From Paraburkholderia xenovorans LB400 (lineage in GTDB: Bacteria > Pseudomonadota > Gammaproteobacteria > Burkholderiales > Burkholderiaceae), in assembly GCF_000013645.1 (NCBI RefSeq), contig NC_007953.1, positions 806,001 to 870,000 on the forward strand: a stretch of 64,000 nt of DNA. Reading direction: 5' to 3'. Under the pieces are notes generated by a model, which was not told where the DNA came from, made no database searches, and saw nothing but the letters and a program-made list of their open reading frames with translations. This document shows, one piece after another, positions 19,016 to 28,287 of this stretch; the stretch's first letter is position 1; each line of letters begins with the position of its first letter. The position numbers and the translations under genes are program-made.

Positions 19016-19258
19016 ACGCCTGCGGTTTGGGGCAGGCGTCCAACAATCCTGATATGACTTTTTGTGTCAATCGGAATATGTGGTTCGTATGTTTCTTATG
19101 TGCAAATGAATTCCCTGACGGCGGCGTAGCAGTAAATCTCGACGGTGAATCATCCTGATATCCGCGGGTTGGTTACCGCATTACAGGGGACCGTCTCATG
19201 AGCCTGCCGCATTCTTAAGCCGCAAATCGGGTAATATCCGTTGCGGGGTTGTGCCGCG

Positions 19259-19274
19259 GGTTACTCGAGTAACC
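19259..19274. repeat. 16-bp perfect palindrome GGTTACTC/GAGTAACC
   Basis: The palindrome GGTTACTCGAGTAACC has no spacer. It lies about 60 bp beyond the 3' end of the IS110 transposase frame, so it may belong to that element's end or its target. Confidence 0.45.
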
Positions 19275-19334
19275 GGGCTACGCCGCCTTCAGGAAACTCG
19301 TGGAGCATCGGGTGAGTGCTGTGGTCTTTCGCAA

Positions 19335-20345
19335 TCAAGTTGCCCCTGTGCTACGAGGCAACGCGAGCGACATCGCCAGGCGCCCGATGTCCCAGATGAA
19401 GCCTGACAGTTCACGGGCGACGGCCACGACCGTGGTGTTGGCATTCTTGCCACGCGCGGCCAGCCTCCGGTATCGGCGACATAGTCGAAAATGCGCGTCC
19501 CAGGCGCGATCAATGATGGCCTTGGGAATGCCTTCGTGCCGACGCTGGATATCGGCGCTTACACGTGCGGGGTGCCGGTAGCTCCAGGCCGCTTCCACGA
19601 GCAACTTTCTTGCATAGCCATTGCCGGTCTTGGTGATGCTTCCTTGCCGTCGCTTGTCACCCGATGAGTGTTCTGACGGAGTGACGCCGAGCCACGCCAT
19701 CAATTGGCGCGGATGGTCAAAGCGCGACAGATCTCCGAGTTCGGCGAGCATTCCGACGGCCGTGGTGAACTGCACACCGCGCATGGCCTGCAGGCCCAGG
19801 ACGGCCGGATAGAACCGCCAGTTGGTCACTGCCTCACGCAAGGCGGTCTCAACACGCTGGCATTGCGCGAGTCGATCTTCAATCGTGCGCCGCAGTTCCT
19901 CAAACGCGAATTGTTGCCATTCGCTGCCGAACGCATACTGGCTCACCGAGCGCCGGTGAGCTGGTCCCCAGTCGGCGTGACCGGCATAGCGTACATCGTG
20001 TGCGAGCAGAAACGATTTGAGCCGTTGCCGCGCCTGTCTCAAATCATCCTTGGCCGTCATCCATGCTCGGGCCAGGTCGCGAAACGCCTCGTCCTCGACG
20101 GTCGGCACGTGCACCTCTGACAGGTCCCCGGCCCGTAGGGCGCGTACAAGCTTGACGGCATCGCGCCGATCCGTCTTGACGCGCTCGCCGGGCTTCCTGG
20201 GAATCAACGACGGTGCGCACACCATGCAGTCGAACCCCTTCTGGACCAGTTGCCGGTAAAGGCCGTAGCCACATGGCCCTGCCTCGTAGACGACGCGGAC
20301 GTGGCGAGCTTTTGATTGAAGACGTTTGCACAGTCGATCAATATC
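19335..20345 (-). pseudogene. IS110/IS1111-family transposase, N-terminus missing
   Basis: The frame continues upstream of 20225 through RHVRVVYEAGPCGYGLYRQL to about 20345. It contains KTDRRDAVKLVRAL, a DEDD-domain motif. The C-terminal Transposase_20 domain has LQAMRGVQFTTAVGMLAELGDL, WLGVTPSEHSSGDKRRQGSI and NGYARKLLVEAAWSYRHP. The first ~50 residues, including the first catalytic acid, are lost at a junction with an SDR gene fragment at about 20345. It is therefore a relic. Confidence 0.75.
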
Positions 20346-20655
20346 CGTCTTCGTCGTACCGATACAGCGTGCCGCCCGGAATCGCGCCGACGTTGTTTAC
20401 CAGGACATCGGCATGGCGCGCGAACGCGACGATTTCGGCGATCGCGCCCGCTCCTGTCATGTCCAACGCCAGCACGCCGACGTCCACGGCGTAGACGGAC
20501 CGCAGCTCGCGGGCCAGCGCGTCGAGCTTCTGCGCCGAGCGTGCGACCAGCAGCACCTTGCATCCCTCCCGGGCAAACGACCTTGCCAGCCCTTCGCCGA
20601 TGCCTTGCGACGCGCCGGTAATCAGCACGCTTTGCCCCGCGATTCCCATCTCCAT
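20346..20655 (-). pseudogene. SDR N-terminal fragment
   Basis: From the ATG at 20653-20655 the frame reads MEMGIAGQSVLITGASQGIGEGLARSF (cofactor motif TGASQGIG), then VLALDMTGAGAIAEIVAFA and DVLVNNVGAIPGGTLYRYDEDGY, ending where the IS110 relic begins. The catalytic Ser-Tyr-Lys half is missing. It lies downstream of the MarR gene on the same strand, so it was probably part of the MarR-controlled locus. Confidence 0.75.
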
Positions 20656-20954
20656 CGTGTCCTCCTCAGATCGGTGCCACGGCTCGCGCGCGGGTTGACC
20701 CGCCGCATCGACACATGCCCGGCGTCGTGAACGATTGCGGTGGCCGCGCACCTTTTCATTGTGGTCCGTAGGTTACCGCTACCGATCCGGCAATCCAATT
20801 GATCATTCTCGAACCGCCACCTTCCGAGAGACGAATCCTCGCCAAAACGTTTCCCGACGTGGCGGCGCGGGCGATCCGCGCATCGCGGTCGGCGCCCGGG
20901 CCCGTCGTTGAATGAGCCGCCGACGGCAGCAGGATGCATGCGAGCGGCTCGCGC

Positions 20955-21440
20955 TCACGCCCCCATTTCGAGCAGCTTGTTGCGCATGATCGTGAGCGTG
21001 CGCCGCAGCTGGTCGATCTCGTCCTGCGAATTGCCGCTCGTCACGACGTTCGTCAGCATGTCCACGAGCGGTTTCGCCTTCCTGAAGAGCGCGGCGCCCG
21101 CCGGCGTGATCGACACCAGCACGCTGCGGCGGTCGCTTTCCGTGCTCTCGCGCTTCACCCAGCCGTTGTCCTCCATGCCGTGCAGGATGTGCGTGAGGCG
21201 CGTGCGTTCATACGACGTCCACGACGCCAGTTCCAGCATCGACAGCGGTCCTTTGCGCAGCACCGCAGACAGCACGCGGAATTCCGTGGGCATCAGCCCG
21301 ACCGGCCTGAGCGCGCTCTGGATCGCACGGTTGCGCCGATGCACCACCTGCGTGCACAGGAAGAAAACGTTGTCCTCCAGCTCCATCGAGAGGATCTCTT
21401 CCATCGCCCTGTCTGCTGGTTTACGTGAAGATTTACTCAT
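20955..21440 (-). CDS. MarR-family transcriptional regulator
   Basis: The 161-residue winged-helix protein has TEFRVLSAVLRKGPLSMLELASWTSYERTRLTHIL as recognition helices, and DNGWVKRESTESDRRSVLVSITPAG as the wing with the DxR signature. It is divergent from the FAD-oxidase operon, with a 240-bp shared intergenic region holding an inverted repeat (21570-21586). It most likely controls that operon in response to an aromatic or other small-molecule effector (inference from family and position). Confidence 0.88.
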   Translation of the reverse strand: MSKSSRKPADRAMEEILSMELEDNVFFLCTQVVHRRNRAIQSALRPVGLMPTEFRVLSAVLRKGPLSMLELASWTSYERTRLTHILHGMEDNGWVKRESTESDRRSVLVSITPAGAALFRKAKPLVDMLTNVVTSGNSQDEIDQLRRTLTIMRNKLLEMGA

Positions 21441-21569
21441 TAATTTTGTCCAGTTATGGCTGTCTCACGACGCGCAGTTTCACCCGTTGCACGCTTTTTT
21501 TCAATACTCGCACGCTTGCGGCGCCGCTTTTTCACGCGTCGATTTATGTGAAAGTTGACGCATATTTTT

Positions 21570-21586
21570 TTGACACCTATAGTCAA
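21570..21586. promoter_or_regulatory. Putative MarR operator TTGAC-n7-GTCAA
   Basis: The inverted repeat TTGACACCTATAGTCAA lies in the divergent region, 95 bp before the FAD-oxidase ATG. Its left half could double as a -35 box (TTGACA). A further GTTGAC lies at 21554-21559. Size and position suit a MarR dimer. Confidence 0.5.
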
Positions 21587-21680
21587 TTCGCACATGAGGC
21601 ACGCAGCGCCTCCACGCTGCTCCGCACGAGCGGCAGTCTCGCGACAACGCTGCCAGACACACCATCCCGGGAGGTATTGC

Positions 21681-23105
21681 ATGAATGACGTACAGGGTTT
21701 CATCGCGCGGCTGGGCGACATGCCGGTCATCTCCGATCCGGACGTCGTCCGCCGCCGCAGCCGCGACATGTCGATGAGCTTCTCGCCGATCATCCGCCGC
21801 GACGCCGCCGACAAGGTCGCCGAGCTGATCGTGCGCCCGCGCGACAAGGCCGACGTGCTGGGCATCGCCAGCGCCGCCGCGCGAACACGCATGCCGCTGA
21901 TGATGCGCGGCGCGGGCACCTGCAACCTCGGGCAAGGCGTGCCGCTGCGCGGCGGCGCCATCGTCGACATGACCGCGCTGGCGCAGGTGCTGTGGACGAA
22001 GCCGGGCCGCGTGCGGGCGCAGGCCGGCACGCGCCTCATCGACATCGACGCAACCACGCGGGCGTCGGGATGGGAAATCCGCATGCACTCGTCCACGAAG
22101 CGCGCGGCGACCGTTGCCGGCTACATCGGCGGCGGCCATGCCGGCATCGGCAGTTGCACGTACGGCATCCTGCGCGATCGCGGCAATATCCTCGGGCTCG
22201 AAGTCGTGAGCGTCGAGGAAGCGCCGCAGGTGATCGAGCTGCGCGGCGACGACGTGAACCTCGTGCATCACGCGTACGGCACGAACGGCATCATCACCGA
22301 GGTGGAGCTGCCGCTCGCCCCCGCCTGGCCCTGGGTGGAGGCGGTCGTCAACTTCCGCGGCTTCATGGACGCGGTGCACTTCGCGTATGCGCTCGCGGCA
22401 TCGGACGGTCTCATCAAGAAGCTCATCTCCATCGACGAGTTTCCGAACTGGCAATACATGGAGGCGATGCGGCCGTTCGGCCGCGACGGCCACAGCATGG
22501 TGCGCTGCATGATCGCCGAACACTGCATGGAAGGCTTTCGCGGACTCGTCACCGAAGCGGGCGGCGCGATCGCCGTCGAGGCGCCCGAAGGGCAAGGCCC
22601 GTACGGCGCACCGCTGTGGGAATTCGGCTGGGGCCACGCGCGCATCCAGGTCAACAAGACCCGGCCGGACATCGTCAACAACATCGGCCTCTATCTCGAC
22701 CCGAACCTGATCGACGCCGTCGAGCGCAGCTACCGGCGCTTCCAGGGCGTCGGCGGCATGCATCTCGAAGTGAAGCGTTACGGCGGCCGCATCGCGTTCC
22801 AGGGCTCGCCGTATTACGGCTTCGTCGACGAGGCGCAGGTGGCCGGCGTGATCAGCGGCATGATCGAGGACGGCGCGATGGTCGCGAACAATCACACGTT
22901 CTTCGTGAAGGAAAACGGCATGAAGCATGTCGACGAGCGCGACGCCGATTTCAAGCGCCGCATGGACCCGTATGGGCTGATGAATCCGGGCAAGTTCGAA
23001 GCCGACGACATCGAGCCGAAGGAAGGCGCGGGCCTCGCCTTGCCTACCACGGGCTGGTCGTACGACGGCGCGAGCGCGCCGCAGACGAGCGCCTCGCGCG
23101 GCTGA
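21681..23105 (+). CDS. FAD-binding oxidoreductase (GlcD/VAO-type)
   Basis: The 474-residue protein has the PCMH-type FAD-binding domain: VRPRDKADVLGIASAAARTRMPLMMRGAGT is the FAD pyrophosphate segment near residues 58-85, followed by GGAIVDMTAL and AATVAGYIGGGHAGIGS. The C-terminal part ends in RRMDPYGLMNPGKFE, the usual end of FAD-linked oxidases. The ATG at 21681 follows GGGAGG. It heads an operon with an ABC importer and an amidohydrolase, and so probably oxidises the imported compound. Substrate unknown. Confidence 0.85.
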   Translation: MNDVQGFIARLGDMPVISDPDVVRRRSRDMSMSFSPIIRRDAADKVAELIVRPRDKADVLGIASAAARTRMPLMMRGAGTCNLGQGVPLRGGAIVDMTALAQVLWTKPGRVRAQAGTRLIDIDATTRASGWEIRMHSSTKRAATVAGYIGGGHAGIGSCTYGILRDRGNILGLEVVSVEEAPQVIELRGDDVNLVHHAYGTNGIITEVELPLAPAWPWVEAVVNFRGFMDAVHFAYALAASDGLIKKLISIDEFPNWQYMEAMRPFGRDGHSMVRCMIAEHCMEGFRGLVTEAGGAIAVEAPEGQGPYGAPLWEFGWGHARIQVNKTRPDIVNNIGLYLDPNLIDAVERSYRRFQGVGGMHLEVKRYGGRIAFQGSPYYGFVDEAQVAGVISGMIEDGAMVANNHTFFVKENGMKHVDERDADFKRRMDPYGLMNPGKFEADDIEPKEGAGLALPTTGWSYDGASAPQTSASRG

Positions 23106-23143
23106 ATCCGCCCTCATCCGACTACACCAACAAGGAGCTACGC

Positions 23144-24154
23144 ATGCAAGCAGTCAGCCGTTCCCGTCGCGCGATGCTGCTCGCCGGTGCCGCCGCGCTG
23201 GCGGGCGCGCCGTTCATTGGCAACGCGCGCGCGCAGGGCGCCGAAAAGCTCGTCTATCAGACCGGCTGGCTGCCGCAGCCGGACAAGGGCGGGCTTTATC
23301 AGGCGCTCGCAACCGGCCTGTACCGGCAGGCCGGGCTCGACGTGGAGATTCGCCCCGGCTCCGCGCAGATGAACGTCAACGCGCTCTTTCTCGCGGGCCG
23401 CGCGGACTTCGCCGACTCCGACAGCTTCCGCGTGCTGAACTTCGTGCGCCAGGGGCTGCCCGCCGTCGCGGTGGCGGCGTTCGGGCAGCGCTCGCCGCAC
23501 GCGCTCGCCTCGCACGCCGGCACGGGCGCGGACACGCTGGCGGCGCTGAAGGGCAAGCCGATACTCGTTTCGGCCATCGGCCGGCAAAGCTACTGGCTCT
23601 GGTTGAAGGCGCGCTACGGCTATACCGACGACCAGCTTCGCCCCTATACCGGCAGCCTCGCGCCGTTTCTCGCGGACAGATCGCTCGCGACCGAATGCTT
23701 CGTCACCAGCGATCCCTACGAGATGCAGCGCGCGGGGGCCAACGTGAACGTGCAGTTGCTGGCCGATCACGGTTTTCGCAACTACTACGGCGTGATGGTC
23801 ACCCATCCGCAGCTCGTCGCCGACAAGCCCGATGTGGTCCAGCGCTTCGTCGATGCGACCATCAAGGGCTGGCAAAGCTATCTGCACGGCGACCCCGGTC
23901 CCGCCAATGCGCTCATCAGGCAGGGCAACCCGGAGATGACCGACGCGAAGCTCGCGTACTGCCACGACGCGCTGCGCAAGTACGGCATCGTCGCCTCCGG
24001 CGACGCCGACACGCTCGGGCTCGGCGCGATGACCGACGCGCGCTGGAAGGGCTTCTACGACGACATGGTCGCGGCGCAGGCGATGCCGCCGGGCCTCGAC
24101 GTGCGGCGCGGCTACACGCTGCAATTCATCAACCATCGCGTGGGATTGGGCTGA
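23144..24154 (+). CDS. ABC transporter substrate-binding protein (SsuA/ThiY/NMT1 type)
   Basis: The 336-residue protein starts at the ATG at 23144 (AAGGAG at 23132). Its export signal contains an RSRRAMLLAGAAALAGAPF segment cut near ARAQ; the double arginine suggests Tat export but is not a full consensus. The mature part has LVYQTGWLPQPDKGGLYQAL and GLYRQAGLDVEIRPGSAQMN, typical of the nitrate/sulfonate/taurine/pyrimidine-precursor binding family. It delivers the ligand to the permease and ATPase encoded next. Confidence 0.87.
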   Translation: MQAVSRSRRAMLLAGAAALAGAPFIGNARAQGAEKLVYQTGWLPQPDKGGLYQALATGLYRQAGLDVEIRPGSAQMNVNALFLAGRADFADSDSFRVLNFVRQGLPAVAVAAFGQRSPHALASHAGTGADTLAALKGKPILVSAIGRQSYWLWLKARYGYTDDQLRPYTGSLAPFLADRSLATECFVTSDPYEMQRAGANVNVQLLADHGFRNYYGVMVTHPQLVADKPDVVQRFVDATIKGWQSYLHGDPGPANALIRQGNPEMTDAKLAYCHDALRKYGIVASGDADTLGLGAMTDARWKGFYDDMVAAQAMPPGLDVRRGYTLQFINHRVGLG

Positions 24155-24159
24155 ACGAC

Positions 24160-24990
24160 ATGGACCAGACGACAACGGCCGCCTCGCTGGCCGCAGCACC
24201 GTTCGCAGACGGCCGCGCGCCGCTGCTCGAAATCGAACGCGTATCGAAGCGCTTCTCGACCGGCACGCTCGCGTTGCAGGGCATCGACCTGCGGGTCGGC
24301 CGCCATCAGTTCGTTTCGCTGCTCGGCTCGTCGGGCTGCGGCAAGAGCACGCTGCTGCGCATGATCGCGGGGCTCGGCACGCCGAGCGCCGGCACGATCC
24401 GCTGGCCCGACGAAGCCGGCAACGCGCGAGGCAAGATGCCGGAAGTATCCTTCGTGTTTCAGGAGCCCACACTGATGCCCTGGGCCAGAGTGATCAACAA
24501 CGTGGACCTGCCGCTGCGGCTCGCGAAAGTGCCGAAGGCCGACGCGCAGGAACGCGCACGCCGGGCGCTGGCTTCCGTCGGCCTCTCCGGCTTCGAGCGC
24601 GCGTGGCCGCGCGAACTTTCGGGCGGCATGAAGATGCGCGTCTCGATTGCGCGGGCGCTCGTCACGCGCCCACGCATCCTGCTGATGGACGAACCGTTCG
24701 CCGCGCTCGACGAAATCACGCGGCTGAAACTCAACAACGATCTGCTCGAGCTGTGGCAGCGCGAGAACTTCACGGTCGTCTTCGTCACGCACTCCGTGTT
24801 CGAAAGCGTCTTTCTTTCGCAGCGCATCGTCGTGCTGGCACCGCGGCCGGGACGCATCTGGACGGAAATCGCCGTGGACGCGCCCTATCCTCGCGACCTG
24901 CGCTTCCGCACCTCGACACACTACGCCGAGTGCTGCGAGCAGGCCGCCCACGCACTGGAAGCCAGCATGACCGAAGGAGAACCGGCATGA
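24160..24990 (+). CDS. ABC transporter ATPase (SsuB/TauB type)
   Basis: The 276-residue protein has Walker A LGSSGCGKSTLL near residues 55-65, a Q-loop in FVFQEPTLMPW, the signature LSGGMKMRVSIARAL, Walker B ILLMDEPFAALDE and an H-loop VFVTHSVFES. It starts 5 bp after the binding-protein stop and overlaps the permease start by four bases (ATGA at 24987). It energises import with the neighbouring subunits. Confidence 0.9.
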   Translation: MDQTTTAASLAAAPFADGRAPLLEIERVSKRFSTGTLALQGIDLRVGRHQFVSLLGSSGCGKSTLLRMIAGLGTPSAGTIRWPDEAGNARGKMPEVSFVFQEPTLMPWARVINNVDLPLRLAKVPKADAQERARRALASVGLSGFERAWPRELSGGMKMRVSIARALVTRPRILLMDEPFAALDEITRLKLNNDLLELWQRENFTVVFVTHSVFESVFLSQRIVVLAPRPGRIWTEIAVDAPYPRDLRFRTSTHYAECCEQAAHALEASMTEGEPA

Positions 24991-25883
24991 ACGTCGATCA
25001 ACCGATGACCGCCTGCACGAGCGCGAGGCCCGCGCCGCGCGATGAAGCCGCCGCGTCCGCCGCATCGGCTGTGCGCGCGCCGCGCGTGCTCGGCGTGCCG
25101 CGCGCGCTGCTGCCGAAGATCGGTGTGCCGCTCGTGACCGGTATCGCGCTGCTCGTGCTATGGGAAGCGGTGGTGCGCGCGGCCGGTGTGCCGTCGTTCA
25201 TACTGCCCGCGCCGAGCGACATCTTCGGGGCGCTGATCGACAACTGGGCGTCGTTCGCGGGCGCGCTATGGATCACGCTGTCGATCTCGCTCGCCGCGCT
25301 GAGCCTCGCCATCGTGGTGGGGCTGCTGCTCGCGATTCTCTTCACGCAGTCGAAGTGGATGGAGCTCGCGTTCTTTCCGTATGCCGTCGTACTCCAGGTC
25401 ACGCCCGTCGTCTCCATCGCGCCGCTCATCATCATCTGGGCGAACAACGTCGTGGTCTCGCTGCTGGTCTGCGCGTGGCTCGTCGCGTTCTTTCCGATTC
25501 TCTCGAACACGACGCTCGGCCTGAACTCGGCCGATCACAACCTCGCCGATCTGTTCCAGCTCTACAAGGCCTCGCGCTGGCAAACGCTGCGCTATTTGCG
25601 GCTGCCTTCCGCCGCGCCGTATTTTCTTGCCGGCGTGCGCATCTCCGGCGGCCTTTCGCTGATCGGCGCGGTCGTTGCGGAGTTCGTGGCCGGCACCGGC
25701 GGCACGAAGTCCGGACTCGCGTCGCGCATTCTCGAATCGGGCTATCAGTTGCAGATTCCGCGCATGTTCGCCGCGCTGTTTCTCGTGTCGATGTGCGGCG
25801 TCGTCATTTTCGTCTGTCTGTCGGTCGTGTCGCATCTCGCGTTGCGCCGCTGGCACGACAGCGCGGTAAAACGGGAGAACTGA
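24987..25883 (+). CDS. ABC transporter permease (SsuC/TauC type)
   Basis: The 298-residue inner-membrane protein begins with a ~30-residue Ala-rich cytoplasmic extension. Hydrophobic segments follow (VPLVTGIALLVLWEAVVRAAG, then ITLSISLAALSLAIVVGLLLAI), then the ATPase-coupling EAA loop LYKASRWQTLRYLRLPSAAPYFLAGVRI. It is translationally coupled to the ATPase. With its partners it forms an importer of the nitrate/sulfonate/taurine class. Confidence 0.88.
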   Translation: MNVDQPMTACTSARPAPRDEAAASAASAVRAPRVLGVPRALLPKIGVPLVTGIALLVLWEAVVRAAGVPSFILPAPSDIFGALIDNWASFAGALWITLSISLAALSLAIVVGLLLAILFTQSKWMELAFFPYAVVLQVTPVVSIAPLIIIWANNVVVSLLVCAWLVAFFPILSNTTLGLNSADHNLADLFQLYKASRWQTLRYLRLPSAAPYFLAGVRISGGLSLIGAVVAEFVAGTGGTKSGLASRILESGYQLQIPRMFAALFLVSMCGVVIFVCLSVVSHLALRRWHDSAVKREN

Positions 25884-25884
25884 A

Positions 25885-27213
25885 TTGAGCGCGACCTTCT
25901 TTGCCGTGCCGGACGTGCGCCGCTACGCGCTGCGCAACGTGCGCGTGCCCGCTTGCACGACCGCGCAGCCCGCGCATAGCGGCGATTTCGTCGAAGCCGA
26001 TCTGCTGATCGAAGACGGCCGCATTGCCGCCGTCGCGCCGGCCGGAACCGTGCCGGCGGCCGACGGACCCGACCTCGGCCGGTCGCTCGTGCTGCCGGGC
26101 ATGATCGATTGCCACACGCACCTCGACAAAGGCCACATCTGGCCGCGCCAGCCGAACCCCACCGGCGACGTGCCGGGCGCTGCGCACGCGACCGGCGTGG
26201 ACCGCACGGCGCGCTGGAACGCGGAGGACGTGCGGCGGCGTATGGAGTTCGGCCTGATGACCGCGTGGGCGCACGGGGTGGTCGCCATCCGCACCCACCT
26301 CGATTGCCTCGCGCCGCAGGCCGCGATCTCGCTGCCGGTGCTCGAAGCGCTGCGCGACGCGTGGGCCGGCCGCATCGCGCTGCAGGCGAACGTGCTCGTT
26401 CCGCTCGACGTCTACCTGACCGACGAGGCCCGCGCGCTCGCCGACGCCGCGCAACGCGCGGGCGCGACGCTCGGCGCGGTGGCGCGCTTTCGCACGCTGC
26501 CGAATCACCCAATCACACCGCAATTCGACGTGGCGATGACGCGTCTTTTGCGACTCGCAAGCGAACGCGGTCTCGACGTGGACCTGCATGTCGACGAGTC
26601 GACCGATCCCACGAGCCGCATGCTGCCCGAAGTCGCGCGCATCGTGCGGCGCGAGCGTTTCGACGGACGCGTTCTGTGCGGCCATTGCTGCTCGCTCGCG
26701 TTGCAGGACGAGCGCTATGTCGACGCGACGCTCGACGCGCTCGCCGCCGCGCGCATCGACATCGTGAGCCTGCCGACGGTCAACCTGTATCTGCAATCGC
26801 GCGCGCCGGGCAAGACGCCGACCTGGCGCGGCGTCACGCTGCTCCACGAAATGCGCGCGCGCGGGCTGCGCGTCGCGGTAGCGGGCGACAACTGCCGCGA
26901 TCCGTTCTACGCCTATGGCGATCACGACATGCTCGACACGTTCACGCAGGCGGTGCGCATTCTGCAGCTCGATCACCCGATCGGCGACTGGCTCGCGGCA
27001 GCCACGCGCACGCCCGCGCAGATCATGGGTCTCGAAGCCGGGCCGCGCGGCGTCGTCGCCGCAGGCGAGCCGGCGGACGTCATCGTCACGCGCGCCCGCG
27101 ACTATTCGGAGTTGCTGTCGAGGCATCAGTTCGACCGCGTCGTGCTGCGCGCCGGCAGGCCGATCGACACGACGCTGCCCGACTACCGCCTGCTCGACGA
27201 CCTGATGGTCTGA
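25885..27213 (+). CDS. Cytosine deaminase-like amidohydrolase
   Basis: The 442-residue metal-dependent hydrolase has the motif set of the cytosine-deaminase branch: GMIDCHTHLDKGHIW (metal histidines), LDVDLHVDESTDP, VLCGHCCSLA, and VAGDNCRDPFYAYGDHDML carrying the catalytic Asp. The start is TTG at 25885, directly after the permease stop, with GGGAGA upstream. It would deaminate or ring-open an N-heterocycle or cyclic amide delivered by the importer. The exact substrate is not inferable. Confidence 0.82.
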   Translation: MSATFFAVPDVRRYALRNVRVPACTTAQPAHSGDFVEADLLIEDGRIAAVAPAGTVPAADGPDLGRSLVLPGMIDCHTHLDKGHIWPRQPNPTGDVPGAAHATGVDRTARWNAEDVRRRMEFGLMTAWAHGVVAIRTHLDCLAPQAAISLPVLEALRDAWAGRIALQANVLVPLDVYLTDEARALADAAQRAGATLGAVARFRTLPNHPITPQFDVAMTRLLRLASERGLDVDLHVDESTDPTSRMLPEVARIVRRERFDGRVLCGHCCSLALQDERYVDATLDALAAARIDIVSLPTVNLYLQSRAPGKTPTWRGVTLLHEMRARGLRVAVAGDNCRDPFYAYGDHDMLDTFTQAVRILQLDHPIGDWLAAATRTPAQIMGLEAGPRGVVAAGEPADVIVTRARDYSELLSRHQFDRVVLRAGRPIDTTLPDYRLLDDLMV

Positions 27214-27293
27214 TGACCTGAAAGGACGCCCGGCCCGTTCACGCCGCGCTGCTCCGATCGATTAACTAAGGACTACTTTTCAAGTAGAACGAC

Positions 27294-28256
27294 ATGAACC
27301 CACTCATTGCCGTTCGCGTCGCCCGCAAACGTATCGAAGCGGCGGACATCGCGAGCCTCATTCTTGAATCCGCCGACGGCGCGCCGCTTCCGCCCGCCGG
27401 CCCCGGCGCGCACATCGACGTGCATACGCCGTCGGGCTGCGTGCGCCAATACTCGCTGTGCAATCTCGCCGACGAGCACGGCCACTACCGCATCGCGGTG
27501 CTGCGCGACTCGGCCAGCCGGGGCGGCTCGATTTCGATGCACGACGACGTGCTCGAAGGCGGCAAGCTGTCGATCAGCGCACCGAAGAACCATTTCCCGC
27601 TGCGCGAGGACGCACGTCATTCGATCCTGATCGCGGGCGGGATCGGCATTACGCCAGTGATCGCGATGGCATCGGCGCTGCATGCGCGCGGCGCGAGCTT
27701 CGCGCTGCACTACCGCACACGTTCCGCCGCTCGCACCGCATTTCTGCGCGAACTGACGCACGGCGCGCTCGCACCGCATTGCGCGCTCTATCACGACGAT
27801 GCTCCCGCGCTGCGCAAGCTCGAACTGATGCCATTGCTGGAAGCCGCGCCGCCCGACACGCACGTCTATGTCTGCGGGCCGAAGGGCTTCATGGATGCGG
27901 TGATTTCGACGGCCCGCGCGCAGCACTGGTCCGAAGACCGCATCCACTTCGAGTATTTCGCCGGCGTCGCGACACCGGGCGCGAACGCGAACAGCTTCGA
28001 AGTCGTCCTTGCGAAGAGCGGCCAGGTCGTGCAAGTCGCGCCGTCGCAGACGATCGTCGAAGTCTGCTCCGCGCACGGCGTCGCGATTCCCACGTCATGC
28101 CTGCACGGCATCTGCGGCACCTGCATCACGCGCGTACTCGAAGGCGAAGTCGAGCACAAAGACTTCTATCTGACGCCGCAGGAACGCGCGAGCCATACGC
28201 AGATGCTGCCGTGTTGCTCGCGCGCGAAATCGCACCGGCTCGTCCTCGATCTCTAA
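27294..28256 (+). CDS. PDR/VanB-family oxygenase reductase
   Basis: The 320-residue phthalate-dioxygenase-reductase type protein has flavin-binding RQYSLCNL near residue 50, NAD-binding ILIAGGIGITPV and VYVCGPKGFM, and a C-terminal [2Fe-2S] domain with TSCLHGICGTC (C-x4-C-x2-C) and a fourth Cys in MLPCCSRAKS. Such reductases pass electrons from NAD(P)H to a Rieske oxygenase, but no oxygenase gene is in this cluster. The partner must be elsewhere, or it is not a Rieske protein. Confidence 0.87.
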   Translation: MNPLIAVRVARKRIEAADIASLILESADGAPLPPAGPGAHIDVHTPSGCVRQYSLCNLADEHGHYRIAVLRDSASRGGSISMHDDVLEGGKLSISAPKNHFPLREDARHSILIAGGIGITPVIAMASALHARGASFALHYRTRSAARTAFLRELTHGALAPHCALYHDDAPALRKLELMPLLEAAPPDTHVYVCGPKGFMDAVISTARAQHWSEDRIHFEYFAGVATPGANANSFEVVLAKSGQVVQVAPSQTIVEVCSAHGVAIPTSCLHGICGTCITRVLEGEVEHKDFYLTPQERASHTQMLPCCSRAKSHRLVLDL

Positions 28257-28287
28257 CCTCCCCTCCCTTCACCGCTACAGGAAAAAC

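Noticed and set aside
21501..23117. Long minus-strand open frame opposite the FAD oxidase (about 538 codons)
   Set aside because: It is antisense to a gene with clear FAD-oxidase motifs. Its composition (Arg, His, Ala, Asp) is the usual mirror of high-G+C coding DNA, and no domain is visible.
21992..23143. Upstream extension of the ABC binding-protein frame over the FAD oxidase
   Set aside because: The extension is Arg-rich shadow sequence. The real start is the ATG at 23144 with AAGGAG and an export signal.
24112..27126. Minus-strand frames opposite the ABC and amidohydrolase genes
   Set aside because: Shadows of well-supported plus-strand genes; no motifs or ribosome sites.
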